From Breviolum minutum Mf 1.05b.01 (Eukaryota > Sar > Dinophyceae > Suessiales > Symbiodiniaceae), in the NCBI GenBank assembly GCA_000507305.1, contig DF241177.1:1-64000 (forward strand): a stretch of 64,000 nucleotides of DNA, given 5' to 3'. The notes under the pieces were generated by a model. That model did not search any database and was not told the origin of the DNA. It saw nothing but the letters and a program-made list of their open reading frames with translations. Position numbers and translations under genes: made by a program. Shown one piece after another: positions 12,236-22,331 of the stretch (the first letter of the stretch is position 1; each line of letters opens with the position of its first letter).

Positions 12236-12660
12236 ACCTTTTTGGTCCTTACCTTTGCCTTTGCCCTTGCCTTTCTGGCCACCTTTGTCCTTGCCCTTAT
12301 TCTTGCCTTTCTTTCCCCCTTTGGGGGCAAAATCCTTACCTTTTTGGGGTGCAACGGTGAAAAAAGGAGTATCTTGGGCCAGGGTGGAATCATCCCCTTT
12401 GGAGCCTTTGGCTGGGCCTTTGCCCATGCCCATTGTGACTTGAGAAGAAGGTTTGCCTTTCACCGGTCCTAGCTCAAAGCCGGCATATACTGTGCGAGGA
12501 GGGGGAGCAGGGGCGGACGGAGCCGCTGTGGAAGAGGATGGTCCGGGAACTGAGCACTTTATTTTGACATCCTCCTTTATATCCCTATCACACTACTGAC
12601 CATCATCGCGGAGAGAAGGTTCTTCGTCCAGCTCTCCACCATTTAGGTTGGCCCTGGCTT
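12041..12660. repeat. Perfect 32-bp inverted repeat enclosing about 556 bp
   Basis: Bases 12041-12072 are the exact reverse complement of 12629-12660. The left arm is one unit of the terminal tandem repeat. The right arm restates it in opposite orientation, next to the start of the hairpin-rich island. The enclosed segment carries an antisense KG-rich reading frame. This could be a foldback end of the element or two element ends joined head to head. Confidence 0.85.
12233..12585 (-). CDS. Antisense lysine/glycine-rich protein end
   Basis: On the minus strand a frame is open from a TAG near 12584 to the stop just below 12236, about 115 codons. The upper part is Pro/Ala/Ser-rich (PAPPPRTVYAGF near 12490). 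The lower part is a long basic tail built from KG repeats (KGKGKGKGKD at the end). There is no clear start codon at the upper end, so this is probably a last exon or the 3' end of a larger reading frame. Tails of this type are common in dinoflagellate proteins. It lies wholly inside the inverted repeat and runs against the large element. The plus strand here gives only hydrophobic shadow frames. Confidence 0.5.
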
Positions 12661-13135
12661 ACTTTGTGGATGGTTTTGGCTTATACCACTTATAAACAAC
12701 TTATAACCTGGATGTAAGTATGGTATATCCAGGTTGTATCTATCAGAAGTATCGTATGTACGAGAGGTAATTTGAAGGAGATATATGTTTTTGGGGATGA
12801 TATTATCTGGAGCTATGTTTTTTATCTAGTTTTTGAAAAAATTGAAAAATATAGTTATTTCACACATATGGAACTTATGGAACTTATCATTTTTGCCGAT
12901 TTTTAAAAGGAGTTTTTGCAGCAACTCTCAAAACTTGCCAATTTCAGATAGTTGAACTATAGCTGTAAGCGTGCAGGCAAAAAGTTTGTAAATTGCATGT
13001 GCGGCCCATTGGGCCGCAGTTTTGATGTGAGTGAAACGACTCTTATAACCAGCGGCTCTTTGAGCCGCTTGTGATTTGAAAAGGTTGACATGAATTATGT
13101 TCTTTGGTGCCACTATTGTTTCTCAAGTAAATTAG
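12661..13135. other. Non-coding left margin of the hairpin island
   Basis: AT-rich sequence with no convincing frame on either strand. It contains the first two hairpins (13001 and 13052), and a possible splice acceptor ends at 13135. Confidence 0.5.
13001..13068. repeat. Hairpin repeats 1-2
   Basis: Seventeen-nt hairpins at 13001-13017 (GCGGCCC arms, ATT loop) and 13052-13068 (GCGGCTC arms, TTT loop). They represent the two main arm types of the family, in the margin upstream of the first island gene. Confidence 0.9.
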
Positions 13136-13177
13136 TTTGTTCTGCAACGCTTTAATTTGTTTGGTTTCTGCACGCAA

Positions 13178-15765
13178 ATGGCGTATCGCTTCAACATGGA
13201 CCTTCAAGAGCTGCGTCGGCTGATGGGTTGGATTGAATGGCGCTGTCAAATTCTCAAAGACCATCCTCAGCTGCCACTGATGGTGCAAGTAGTCAGAGCC
13301 CACCAGGAAGACTATCACGACCTCTTCGACGCAAACCCCTACCAACACAGTATGCTGGAAGATGCCAAAGCTTTTGGGCATCGAATGCTCAAGGGCGTTG
13401 GTGATAGCATCTGCAGCAACCCTACTCAGGTCTTTGTGGCGGAGAATCCTGTTAAAGTGGGGGCAGAGTTGGAAGGGGTGTTGTATTTGGGCTTTAATGA
13501 AGCTTACAATTACCACTGCCTTGAATTTACCATGGAGTTTTTTTCCTGGTTCGTGATGTCCGATCTGCTTTCCTTATCTGCCAAAGCTACAACTTCTATT
13601 CCAATCGTACCTATGATTTGGCAGCTCTTCGGGCATCTGTTCAGAAAATGGAACAGATGCGCCTTGGCATGCATGCCTACAGATGACGTGGAATGGAATG
13701 AGTATAGCTCGTTCTTTTTTTTCGAGGAATTGAATCAGTATGGTGATTCTTTTGTTTTCCAGGTGAGTTGGTGCAAAGCACCAAATCGGAATTGAACGCG
13801 ATTCTACTTTAAGCTTCCTGAACGCGATTCTACTTTTCGGATTCCTACTGTTGCTGCGTGCAGCGGAAATTTGGAGAAAAAACAATGGCGACTGGCAGGC
13901 TGGCTTTAAGTTTTTTCCACGTTTGTCTGTATAGCGAACCAATGGTTTGCTTTTCTTTGTATACGCCAGACCAGTTATTTTGTTTATAGCGTACCATTGG
14001 TCCGCTGGTTTTTTGTATATACATATATAGCAGTCATTCTGCCTGTAAATAGCACGCCGTTATATTTGTTATATGTAGCGTACCATTGGTCCGCTTTTTT
14101 CTTAAAATCTTACAATTTCTTTTGGGTGATATGAAAATACAAATCGGATGGTAGATCGTTTTATCAATTGGGCCCATGGTGAACATTTATCATATCAAGC
14201 TGCAACGCGACATGGCGTTTGAAAGGCTTCAAGCCTTGGGAAAATATTTGAAAGAATGCCAATCCTTGGAGAACTATGAGGCCCTGCGGGAAGAACAATG
14301 CAGTAGTCTGTGCCATCAAATTCGTGATGGCCCTACCTTGGATTTCGATGGCGGTGCCACCCTCCTAGCCATGATCCAGCAAGAAAATCTTTGGACTGAT
14401 AATCAAAAGCAAGCTCTCGGAACTTGCATTCAGGAGAAGGTCCAGGAAGGAATGAAGGGCCATGGTTTGACACAGCGCACCCAGATGCAAGACTATCAGT
14501 ACTTTCCTCTATACATGACGGCGCAGGAATGGTCTTACATCCAACAGCATAGGGTGCATGAGACCCAAAAGTGCAATGTTATGGTGGAGAGGATTGTGAA
14601 GTTGGGGTGCAAGGCTCCATCAGAGGACACGCAAGCTATGGTGACAACTTTGTGTCTTCTTGGGGATCATAGCCGTTTCAATGATGGATTGATGTTGAGG
14701 TCAGCTTACATCAACATGAAGGGCATCATCAAGGGGTCATTGAAGACAGCACTCGCCAGCCAGAATGAGAATCCAGCAAGGGCAGCGCTGCTCTTCATCC
14801 GAACTCTACCTGCTCTACCAGGTTCGATGCGCAAGCGCATCATGGAGCAGGCTTATGGGACTGGTGAGTGCCCAGCTCCTTCTCTACCCGAAGGAGTCAC
14901 AATGCACGACTTGATTCAACTCAAGAGTACCATACCCTTACGGGGTAGTAGAACCAGCTTGCAACTACAGTTGCCAAAACAAGCTGCGGTACCTTTTGCT
15001 CTGCCGCACACGATGATGGCTATGAACCCTTACATGAACATATTGGCCGCTGGCATGCAGGCCATGGGAAATCAGGGGCAAATGCAGGCCATGGGAAATC
15101 AGGGGCAAAATCCAGCAGCTGAGCGGCTTAGCAAAGCCCTTCAGGATTCGCTTTTTGAGGCTGTTTCAGCTTCATCCTCTTCCATGTCAGCAAGACCTCA
15201 GCCCGCTTTGCCAGCTCCTACGTTGGTAGCCGATGTGGAAGATGAGGCATCGAAGGAAAGGCAAAAGAGGGCCTCTGTGCCTTTGCTGGCCATTGAGAAT
15301 ACTCCAATGGAAAAAAAACAAAAGAAAGAGGACAGTACAGAAATTGAGAAGAAGAATGAAACTGAGAAGATCCAAGAAACGGATCAGAAGGTTGAAGCGA
15401 CAAAGGAAAAGGCTGAAGAGAAACCGGTTGAAACGAAAGCAGCTGAAGAAAAACCAGCCATGGCTGTAAATGCAGAGCTGGAAAGGGCATTGGAAGTCAG
15501 AGACAAATCCAAGAATGAAAAGAATGGTGGAGATGCCCCAACAACAGGGGAGAAACCCTTCAAAAAACCGGCGGCCATCATGAAGAGGCCATCCGCATCC
15601 GGGTCAAATCTCAAGAGGCCTGCTGCAAGTGGCACGACTACTTCAAAAGGGCCAATTCCTTCTGAGAAGGAACGCAAAAAGATGAAACCTGACGGCTGTT
15701 CGAAGTGCCGACATGTTGTTGGCTGTACAGCATCCTGTTGGGTCCAACGAGGATATCATCGATGA
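13178..15765 (+). CDS. Island gene 1: two-exon lysine-rich protein with C-terminal Cys cluster
   Basis: Exon 1 is 13178-13762 and exon 2 is 14200-15765, joined across a GT-AG intron (donor GTGAGT) with matching phase 0, giving about 716 codons. Exon 1 may instead start at 13136, after an acceptor TTAG, in which case a further upstream exon exists. The N-terminal half looks globular with no known family. A Met/Gln/Asn repeat (MQAMGNQGQ, twice) lies near 15055-15110. It is followed by a Glu/Lys-rich stretch (15300-15520) and basic KKPAA / KRPSA / KRPAA repeats (15560-15640). The C-terminus has C-x2-C-x5-C-x3-C at about 15696-15737, a possible zinc site. Three hairpins sit in the intron. Function unknown; the composition suggests a nucleic-acid-binding protein. 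Confidence 0.62.
13934..14094. repeat. Hairpin repeats 3-5, diverged, in the intron of island gene 1
   Basis: Copies at 13934-13950 (GCGAACC / GGTTTGC), 13989-14005 and 14078-14094 (both GCGTACC / GGTCCGC). Despite altered bases the first still pairs along its arm, with one G-T. The other two keep six of seven pairs, with a T opposite C at arm position 4. Confidence 0.8.
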
Positions 15766-15833
15766 CATTTTGATTTGCTTCTGAAATGAAAAAGTTCACA
15801 TCTTTTGGGGCAAAGCAGTTTTTGTTTTTATAA

Positions 15834-16083
15834 GGGGCTCCATGAGCCGCTGCTAGATCGTCTATTCTGAGAGTCTTTGGGTTTAAGAATATAAGATATT
15901 AGCTTTGAAAATATTTGGATGTTTAACAAAGAAAGCGGCTCGTTGAGCCGCTTGAGATAAAATGTGGTCCTGGTGAGAGCAGCCTTTTTTGCCACACTGG
16001 TAAACAATCTTTCATATTAGAGATTCGTGTGATCTCTGGGAAAGGCATGATGACAAAAGATGACAAGCGGCTCCATGAGCCGC
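15834..16083. repeat. Hairpin repeats 6-8, between island genes 1 and 2
   Basis: Copies at 15834-15850 (first arm GGGGCTC), 15935-15951 (loop GTT) and 16067-16083 (loop CAT). All are of the GCGGCTC / GAGCCGC type. The roughly 450-bp spacer holds nothing else I can identify. Confidence 0.88.
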
Positions 16084-16159
16084 TGCTTCCATTCTATAAT
16101 TCAAAATATAGTGTCATGGAAAAAATGAAGGCATCCTGAAGTGTCAAAGGTTTTTGATG

Positions 16160-16172
16160 GTAGCATTTTGGC
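16160..16172 (+). other. Possible spliced-leader relic upstream of island gene 2
   Basis: GTAGCATTTTGGC matches the dinoflagellate spliced-leader core GTAGCCATTTTGGC except for one missing C. It lies 44 bases before the ATG at 16216. Such relics are known from dinoflagellate genes that passed through a trans-spliced mRNA. The bases after it (ATTCA) do not match the leader, so chance is possible. Confidence 0.3.
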
Positions 16173-16215
16173 ATTCATTTTTTTTTCGATCTTCTCTTTG
16201 TCTCTTTGTGTCATC

Positions 16216-18298
16216 ATGGCGGCTAAGAGGGATGACAGTCCTCCACCAAATGGCATTCACTTTCGAAGTGACGAGTCAATCAGTGCCTCGGCCGGCTTTC
16301 AACCAGGTGATATCCACCCATACACACTGCAGTTGATTCAAGCCTTGTCAGGCATTGGGACTCTCAGGGGAGGAGGATATAATGATGAGGTTCCCAGGAC
16401 TGAAGAGAAGAAAGAGACCGCCAAGGACAAGGACACGGAGACCCAGCAGCCAGCTGCAAGCAGCAATCAGGGTGGTGAATCTGAGAAGGACTCCAAGAAG
16501 AAGAAGCAGCAGGGCAATGGTAAGAAGAAGAGCCACAAGAAGGGAAAGAAGTTTTAGGCTGGCAGCAACTGCCACCTTAAGTTTTGATTTTAAGCAGCGA
16601 TCTCTGGAATCGTCCTTTACCAGTTGCATCGGCTGATGAAAAAAATATTGAGTCCAAAAATTGGTTTGTCAAAAGATGCGGCTCTTTGAGCCGCAGAGTT
16701 GAGTATGTTTTTTGATTTTAATATAAGTTGATAACAGCTGTAAAGCTTTTATGCGTTGCGGCTCATTGAGCAGCATGTATTTCAACAACAGAATGTACAT
16801 TTCTTTTGATACAGTGGCGGCCCATTGGGCCGCCTTGACATGAAGAGGAATTTGCATTTCTCATGTTTGCTACATTTGTGTATCAAGAAAACAAAATGGA
16901 GTTTTATGCGGCATGGGACCTGGCAGAGTCACAAATCTCTAGTCAGCAAGTGACTGCCTCGAACCTCCAACGAAAGCCTCACCTTCCAGCCCCACTTCTT
17001 GCAAAAACAGATCCTTACCAACACCTGGAAAGTGAAGAGGATGATGATAGTTCATCTGACAGTTCATCTGAAGACAAGAAGACTGATGGACTAAATGATG
17101 AAAGCATGGAGGAAAAGGATGGACTAAATGATGAATGCAAGGAGGAAAAGGAAAAGACGTCTGACCGCGATACAGAGGAGTCAGACATGCAGGAAGATGA
17201 GATGAAGCAAAAGACTGATGAACCTCCCAGTCCAACAAACAGCGAAGTCCAGAACCTACTGACTATGGCCTGTGGACTTGAGAAAAAGGAAGAAAGTGTG
17301 AAAAAGGAAAAAGATGAAGAGGAGAAGACGACTACAGAGGTGAAGGAATTGAAACGACCTACCTCTGAGCCTGTTTCTGACCCAGTGGTCCAGAAGCTCA
17401 GAAAGATTGCAAAAGATCTAGATGAAGGTGAATGCATCCTTGATACTTTGACGCAAGCCCTCTACGATTCCGGCGTCGAGGTTCAAACAATTGGCGCAAC
17501 TCCAAAGTGGATGCCACCACCGCAGCAAGCGCCACAACCAGTGAGAGCCAAAGCACCAGAACAATTACCAACCAAAGCAAGACCTACACCACCACCACCA
17601 CAAGCAACACCTATACATCCAGCAACAGCCAAAGAAAGCTCCACCACAAGCAACAGCCAAAGCACCAGTACAAGCAACAGCCAAAGCACCACAACAAGCA
17701 TCTACTCCTCCTTGGACCAATCCTCAACCAACTCCTCCACCTCCACAACACAATACAACAATGCACCCACCTCAGAGCAGTGGATCTACAAGCCCACCAG
17801 GTGAACCACTTGCAGCGAAAGCACCGGTAGCTGACAGAGTGCGAGGCTTTGGAGGTCCAAAGTACGAAGGCCATCTATATGTACCTTTGCTTGCTTTGGT
17901 ATTTCTTTTGAAATTGATTGGTAATACTCAATACCACCCCTTTGGAAGAGTTTCACTTTGTAAAAACTAATGTGTTTACTTTGTAAAACCCAAGTACCAC
18001 TGAGGAACTCTTTGGGTCTAGAAGAGCCTACGAAAGAATGGTTCGCAATCAATATCGTGGAAGACGTGGACGCAGAGTTCAACAAGAGCAAGGTTGGCAG
18101 CAATGGGGCTACAACCAAGGACAACAAGGATGGCAAGATTGGCAGAACTGGAACAATGATCAAGACTATGATCAAGGATGGCAACAGGACTGGAGCAATG
18201 ACCAAGGATGGCAAGACAGGCAGGAGGCCAAGAATGACGATGACTGGGAGAATGTCGATAGTGATTATCTTCATGATCCAGATGGACTGGAGCAATGA
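16216..18298 (+). CDS. Island gene 2: three-exon low-complexity protein (about 497 aa)
   Basis: Exons 16216-16519, 16888-17800 and 18022-18298 join through GT-AG introns of 368 and 221 nt. Both junctions keep phase, and the total is exactly 497 codons plus stop. The start follows a long pyrimidine tract. Exon 1 is charged and Lys-rich toward its end. Exon 2 begins MEFYAAWDL and passes through a Ser/Asp/Glu stretch with two GLNDE repeats. It then has one better ordered segment (VQKLRKIAKDLDEGE) and ends in Pro/Gln- and Ser/Thr/Asn-rich sequence. Exon 3 opens with Arg-rich GRRGRR and then a Trp/Gln/Gly/Asn-rich tail with repeated GWQ, a prion-like or RNA-binding composition. The 368-nt intron carries three hairpins and the 221-nt intron none. 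Function unknown. Confidence 0.65.
16678..16833. repeat. Hairpin repeats 9-11 in intron 1 of island gene 2
   Basis: Copies at 16678-16694 (TTT loop), 16758-16774 (second arm damaged to GAGCAGC) and 16817-16833 (GCGGCCC type, extended by one G-C pair). The first has a near-identical 40-nt context in island gene 3. Confidence 0.9.
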
Positions 18299-18360
18299 AG
18301 GCTCTGAAAAGAAAAAAAGAGTTGGGTGGGTGAAGGGTCCTTGGGTAATCGGTTTCCAAT

Positions 18361-18568
18361 GCGGCTCATTGAGCCGCTTGTGAACAACAGCTTTTAGGAA
18401 TGCCAAAAAATTCTGTTGCATATAGCGTCTCATTGAGCCGCTGTTGAAAAATATTATTTATAGGATAATGTTGGTTTCTGTTTGTATAGCGGCTCATTGA
18501 GCTGCTTTTCAACTTTAAGATGTATAAACAGCTGAGCCTTTTTATTGCATAGCGTCTCATTGAGCCGC
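18361..18568. repeat. Hairpin repeats 12-15 downstream of island gene 2
   Basis: Four GCGGCTC-type copies at 18361-18377, 18425-18441, 18489-18505 and 18552-18568, spaced about 64 bp. Copies 13 and 15 share a T at arm position 4 (GCGTCTC). Similar flanks (GCATA or TATAG before the hairpin) suggest local duplication of a hairpin-bearing unit. Confidence 0.9.
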
Positions 18569-18689
18569 TACAACTTTGTTTGTGATACATTCACATTGAA
18601 CACATCTTTGTATATTGAAGAATATCTTGAATGCAAGAGGTTTAATTTCATTTTATTTACATAGTTTTTTTCAGTAACATGTTTACATC

Positions 18690-19160
18690 ACCTATATGTC
18701 ATCTTGGAGAATACTTATACATATGTTTATACTAGGTTTATTATCTATACATTACTTCTACATTACTTATACACTACTTATACACGTATAACTTGGTTTT
18801 TGTTTAGCTTATACATGATTTATACGTGTATAACTTGTTTTTTAATAGTTATACACTTGTTATACACTACTTATACATTACTTATACACTAATTATACAT
18901 TACTTAAAATTTTTTTACACTATTTATACATTACTTATACATTACTTATACATTACTTATACATTACTTATACATTACTTGTACATTACTTATACACGCC
19001 TTATACACGTATAACTTCATTTTTTTAATACTTATACATGACTTATACGTGTATAAGTGGTCTTTTTCTTTTTTTATACATTGGTTTTACATCACTTATA
19101 CATATTTATACATGTCTTATACATTACTTTTACATCACTTATAGACATTTCATTTACATC
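18690..19160. repeat. AT-rich array of about 11-bp TACATTACTTA units
   Basis: Many diverged units based on TACATTACTTA, most regular at 18918-18990. Interspersed CGTATAACTT blocks occur near 18786, 18828 and 19007. A short related stretch occurs at 24905-24950, also inside the island. No coding. Confidence 0.75.
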
Positions 19161-19355
19161 TCTTGCATACCATACTTGAGACTTTTTCACTAGTTCAATA
19201 TTATTTCTAGTTTACTTTTACGCTACTTATGCTTCTTTTCTTTTTGGTACTTAGGCTCCAGGGATAGGTCTTTTTGAGATCAGGAGCCTTCTTTGGGCAT
19301 CCTTTTTGGAGTGGCAGAACCTGTGCTTCCGGCAGCTGATACTGCGGAAGTTAAG

Positions 19356-21809
19356 TGCCCAACACTGTGGTTGAGGTCGCTGAGAGTCAGGTCCCTGAGC
19401 AGGTTCCTGAGATCCCTGAGAGTCAGGTTCCTGAGAGTCAGGTCCCAGTTGAGGAGATGATGACTCAAGCCGCTGAGGTCCCTCCCGGCCAGCCTGCGCC
19501 TGGTCAAGTTGTTTTGGATGAAGCACAGCTGGCCATCAAAACTCAAGTTGTGACAGCTGAAGGCACCCCCCCCAGTCAGGACGTAGAGATGCCCTGGGAT
19601 GAGCAGGATTTGCAATGGGATGCGAAGTGCAAGAAGTGCCAACAGCCAATTCTGCCGCAGGAGGCCGTAGTCAAGGCAGCCAAAGTGTTGTGGCGCAAAG
19701 AATGCAACACTCTGTGCAGCATGGTCAAACGCCACCAGGCCTGGCCACCACCATGCTTCCAAGGGCTGACCACGGACCAGCAAGCGGCTTTCTGGGCGAA
19801 GTGCAAAGAGGAGAAGGGTGAGAGCGGCTTTTCTTACCAAAAAATCCGTGACCTACTCATCAGGACGACTACAGAAAGCAAAATGGTGCAAAGGCGCCTT
19901 GATGTTGGTGGCACGTACTACCCTCTTTCGGTCTACAAACAGAGGGGGTATGACATCAAGCCAGGATTTGAGGAGAGGAATCCCCGCTTGTGGAGTGACG
20001 GCCTGCAAGAATGGGTTTACATGCTGGCGGAAACGTCAGTACACGAAAGTGAAGTCAGGCAAACCGTTGAAGCCGAGGTTGCTTGTGCAGAAAGGATGGT
20101 GAAGAAAAGAAAGAAGGCTGTGGAGGATACCAAGGGTGAGAAGGAAGTTGAGAAGAATGAGAAGTGTGCCTCCAGCAGCTCCAACCCTGTGGTACTTGAC
20201 CTGCTGACTGACTCTGAAGGTGGTCAGCTGGGGGGCGGGGAATGCATCTATAAAGACATTGCGGCCCCATGGGCCGCATCAAAATTTATTCTGGAGTACA
20301 CTACAAATACACACATATATTGACTACAGTGCGGCCCCATGGGCTGCCCTGCAAGTTAATTATCCCTATGCGTGGAAATCTAGAAACCAATTGCATAAAT
20401 AAAACAAAATAGAAGAGTACCAGTATATATGTTAAAAGATGCGGCTCTTTGAGCCGCAGAGTAGAGTATGTTTATCATTTTAGATTTGATAAATATACTT
20501 TTGAGAACAAACTCATATGTTTGACACAGTTTTTGTCAGGAGAGACCAAAGGACCTGCTACCACCCTCACCGAGAAGCAGCTGGCGCAGAAGTTGAAGAG
20601 AGAGGCAGCTAAGAAGAAAAGAGAGGAAGAACAGAAGGAAAAGAAGGCTCAGCAGGATGCTAAGAAGGAAGTGCAGAAGCAAAACAAAAGCCGGTTCAGC
20701 ATCTGCACGAAGGTTGGCCAGCCCATGGCAATGGCCTACAAGCAGGCAATGGAGTTGCTTGAGAAAGGCAAGAAAAAAGGTTTGCAGGCAGAGGATGCTT
20801 TCACGCAGGTTGTCGAAGAAGCAAAGGTTGTGGGAGCATGGAAGGACCTAGCTGCCAAGGCCTTGGCATCACACGCTTGCACCCCGGAAGCCGGGATCAA
20901 GCCTCTTCCCTTTGAGACCGCCAAAGAGGCCAATGAGAAGGTCAAGGCCCTGCAGACTTCCATGAAGAAGCTGAAGGAGATCACCAGCCCTCCCAAGGAA
21001 AAGAAGGCCAAAAAGGATTCCCCAGAGAAGTAAGTTTTTGGCAGTGGATGCCAATGGATCTATACCATCCTTGTGACGTCAAACAAGGGTGAAACGTTTT
21101 GCGCAACTTGAAACAGTTGCAAGCAGCCTAGCTTATAAGACGTGCTAACATGTCTGGGAACTTACATCGCTGTGTGTGTGTGGGGAAAAATAGTCGACTT
21201 ACATGAGTGATGCCTTGGTATTTAGATATTCTTTACTTCACTGTTTTCCACCATGGAATCATTGCGTCCCATTGGGCCGCATACAACAGAACGCATATGT
21301 TTTAAGGGAGTGCCATTTTTTACCCAACTTTGATGCATATCAATCAATGCCTTAGGTGAAACAGAAGCAGCTGCAGTTGTGAAACAAAAATTGTCTGGTT
21401 TCATTCACAGACAACCAAAAATGATCATATAAGTGTGTGGAACTGCGGCCCAATGGGCCGCAGTTTGAAAGATATAATTCACAATCCACAGTCCTGGCAA
21501 ATTCCTTGTCAATTGCATATATGGTCAATGATTATTTTTGTGTCATCTTTGAAGTTTCAAAGCCCAACCAAGTAGTATTGCAGAGCTGATTTGACCATGA
21601 AGCGAGGGTTTTTGCTGCACGATGGCGCACGTCTTTCAATCGATGTGAAGGACAAAGAATTTGCCAAGACCTTGGATGTGTCCACTACAGTTGTGGATCC
21701 TGACCTTGGGATCAAGATGATCAAAGTGGACGCTGATAAGCCAATGGACATCAAAATGAAAGTGGACAAAGATGGCAATATCACTTTGGAGCATAAACCG
21801 AGCCAGTGA
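19356..21809 (+). CDS. Island gene 3: spliced protein with Cys pairs and a lysine-rich centre
   Basis: Exons end at 20219, run 20540-21029 and 21584-21809. The introns (20220-20539 and 21030-21583) are GT-AG, the second with donor GTAAGT, and both junctions keep phase. From the first internal ATG (19457) the product would be 492 aa. Coding clearly begins earlier, since the frame before it encodes VPE-type repeats. A stop at 19352 means the true first exon joins near 19356 or a frameshift lies there. Seen in order: CKKC near 19627, a second Cys pair (ECNTLCSM) near 19700, a globular stretch to about 20100, basic KKRKK, a long Lys/Glu coiled-coil-like segment (20570-20690), a helical domain, and a C-terminal domain after 21584. 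Both introns carry hairpins. Family not recognised. Confidence 0.62.
20261..20457. repeat. Hairpin repeats 16-18 in intron 20220-20539 of island gene 3
   Basis: Copies at 20261-20277 and 20331-20347 (GCGGCCC arms, CAT loop; the second has one arm change) and 20441-20457 (GCGGCTC arms, TTT loop). The last one shares a 40-nt block with the hairpin at 16678. Confidence 0.9.
21264..21461. repeat. Hairpin repeats 19-20 in intron 21030-21583 of island gene 3
   Basis: Copies at 21264-21280 (GCGTCCC, T at arm position 4) and 21445-21461 (GCGGCCC arms, AAT loop). Confidence 0.9.
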
Positions 21810-21935
21810 ACTACTTTGTGGTGGTGCTTTTTTATACAACGTCCTGTCCCTGAAGGAACAAGCTATATTATACAACGTTGGCGGTGTCCAGAGAACAGAA
21901 AAGGAATGTCACCCAGTACGATGTTTTCATCTCTA

Positions 21936-22159
21936 GCGTCCCCATGGGCCGCTATTTTATTCATTACATTCCATTACTAAAAATAATGTTTTTTTGTTAT
22001 ATAAACATCGACTGAGGCGGCCCCATGGGCCGCCAGTGGTTAATTGTTATAAGTACCTTGGGTGCCTCTTCTTGCTTTTTGCATCTGATTCTATTCATTA
22101 CTATTCTTGTGAACCTTTTTTGTTTTGCAAACATAGACTGAGGCGGCCCCATGGGCCGC
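21936..22159. repeat. Hairpin repeats 21-23 upstream of the transposase-like gene
   Basis: Copies at 21936-21952 (GCGTCCC), 22017-22033 and 22143-22159 (both GCGGCCC with CAT loop and an extra G-C pair at the base). The last two are carried by a 126-bp tandem duplication. Confidence 0.9.
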
Positions 22160-22257
22160 CATTGGTTAGTTATTAAATACATTGGGTGCCTCTTCCTGTT
22201 GTTTGCATCTTTTTTTATTCATTTCTATTCTTGTGAAAGTTTTTGGTTGTGCAACTG
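22003..22257 (+). repeat. Tandem duplication, 126-bp period, about two units
   Basis: The unit starting at 22003 (AAACATCGACTGAGG and onward) recurs at 22129 with substitutions and small indels. Each unit contains one hairpin and the phrase TTGGGTGCCTCTTC. It lies in the spacer between island gene 3 and the transposase-like gene. Confidence 0.85.
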
Positions 22258-22331
22258 TTCGAAGTTTCTTTCTAAAAAACATGTTCCTTATTGTGTTGAT
22301 TTTGCAGAGCTTGTTTGGAGCTCAAGATCTT

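Noticed and set aside
13043..13516. 157-codon minus-strand frame
   Set aside because: Overlaps exon 1 of island gene 1, which continues by a phase-consistent intron into exon 2; the minus frame spans a hairpin and has no splice support.
19280..19840. 186-codon minus-strand Leu/Arg-rich frame
   Set aside because: Antisense shadow of the VPE-repeat exon of island gene 3; typical Leu/Arg complement of a Glu/Gln-rich coding strand.
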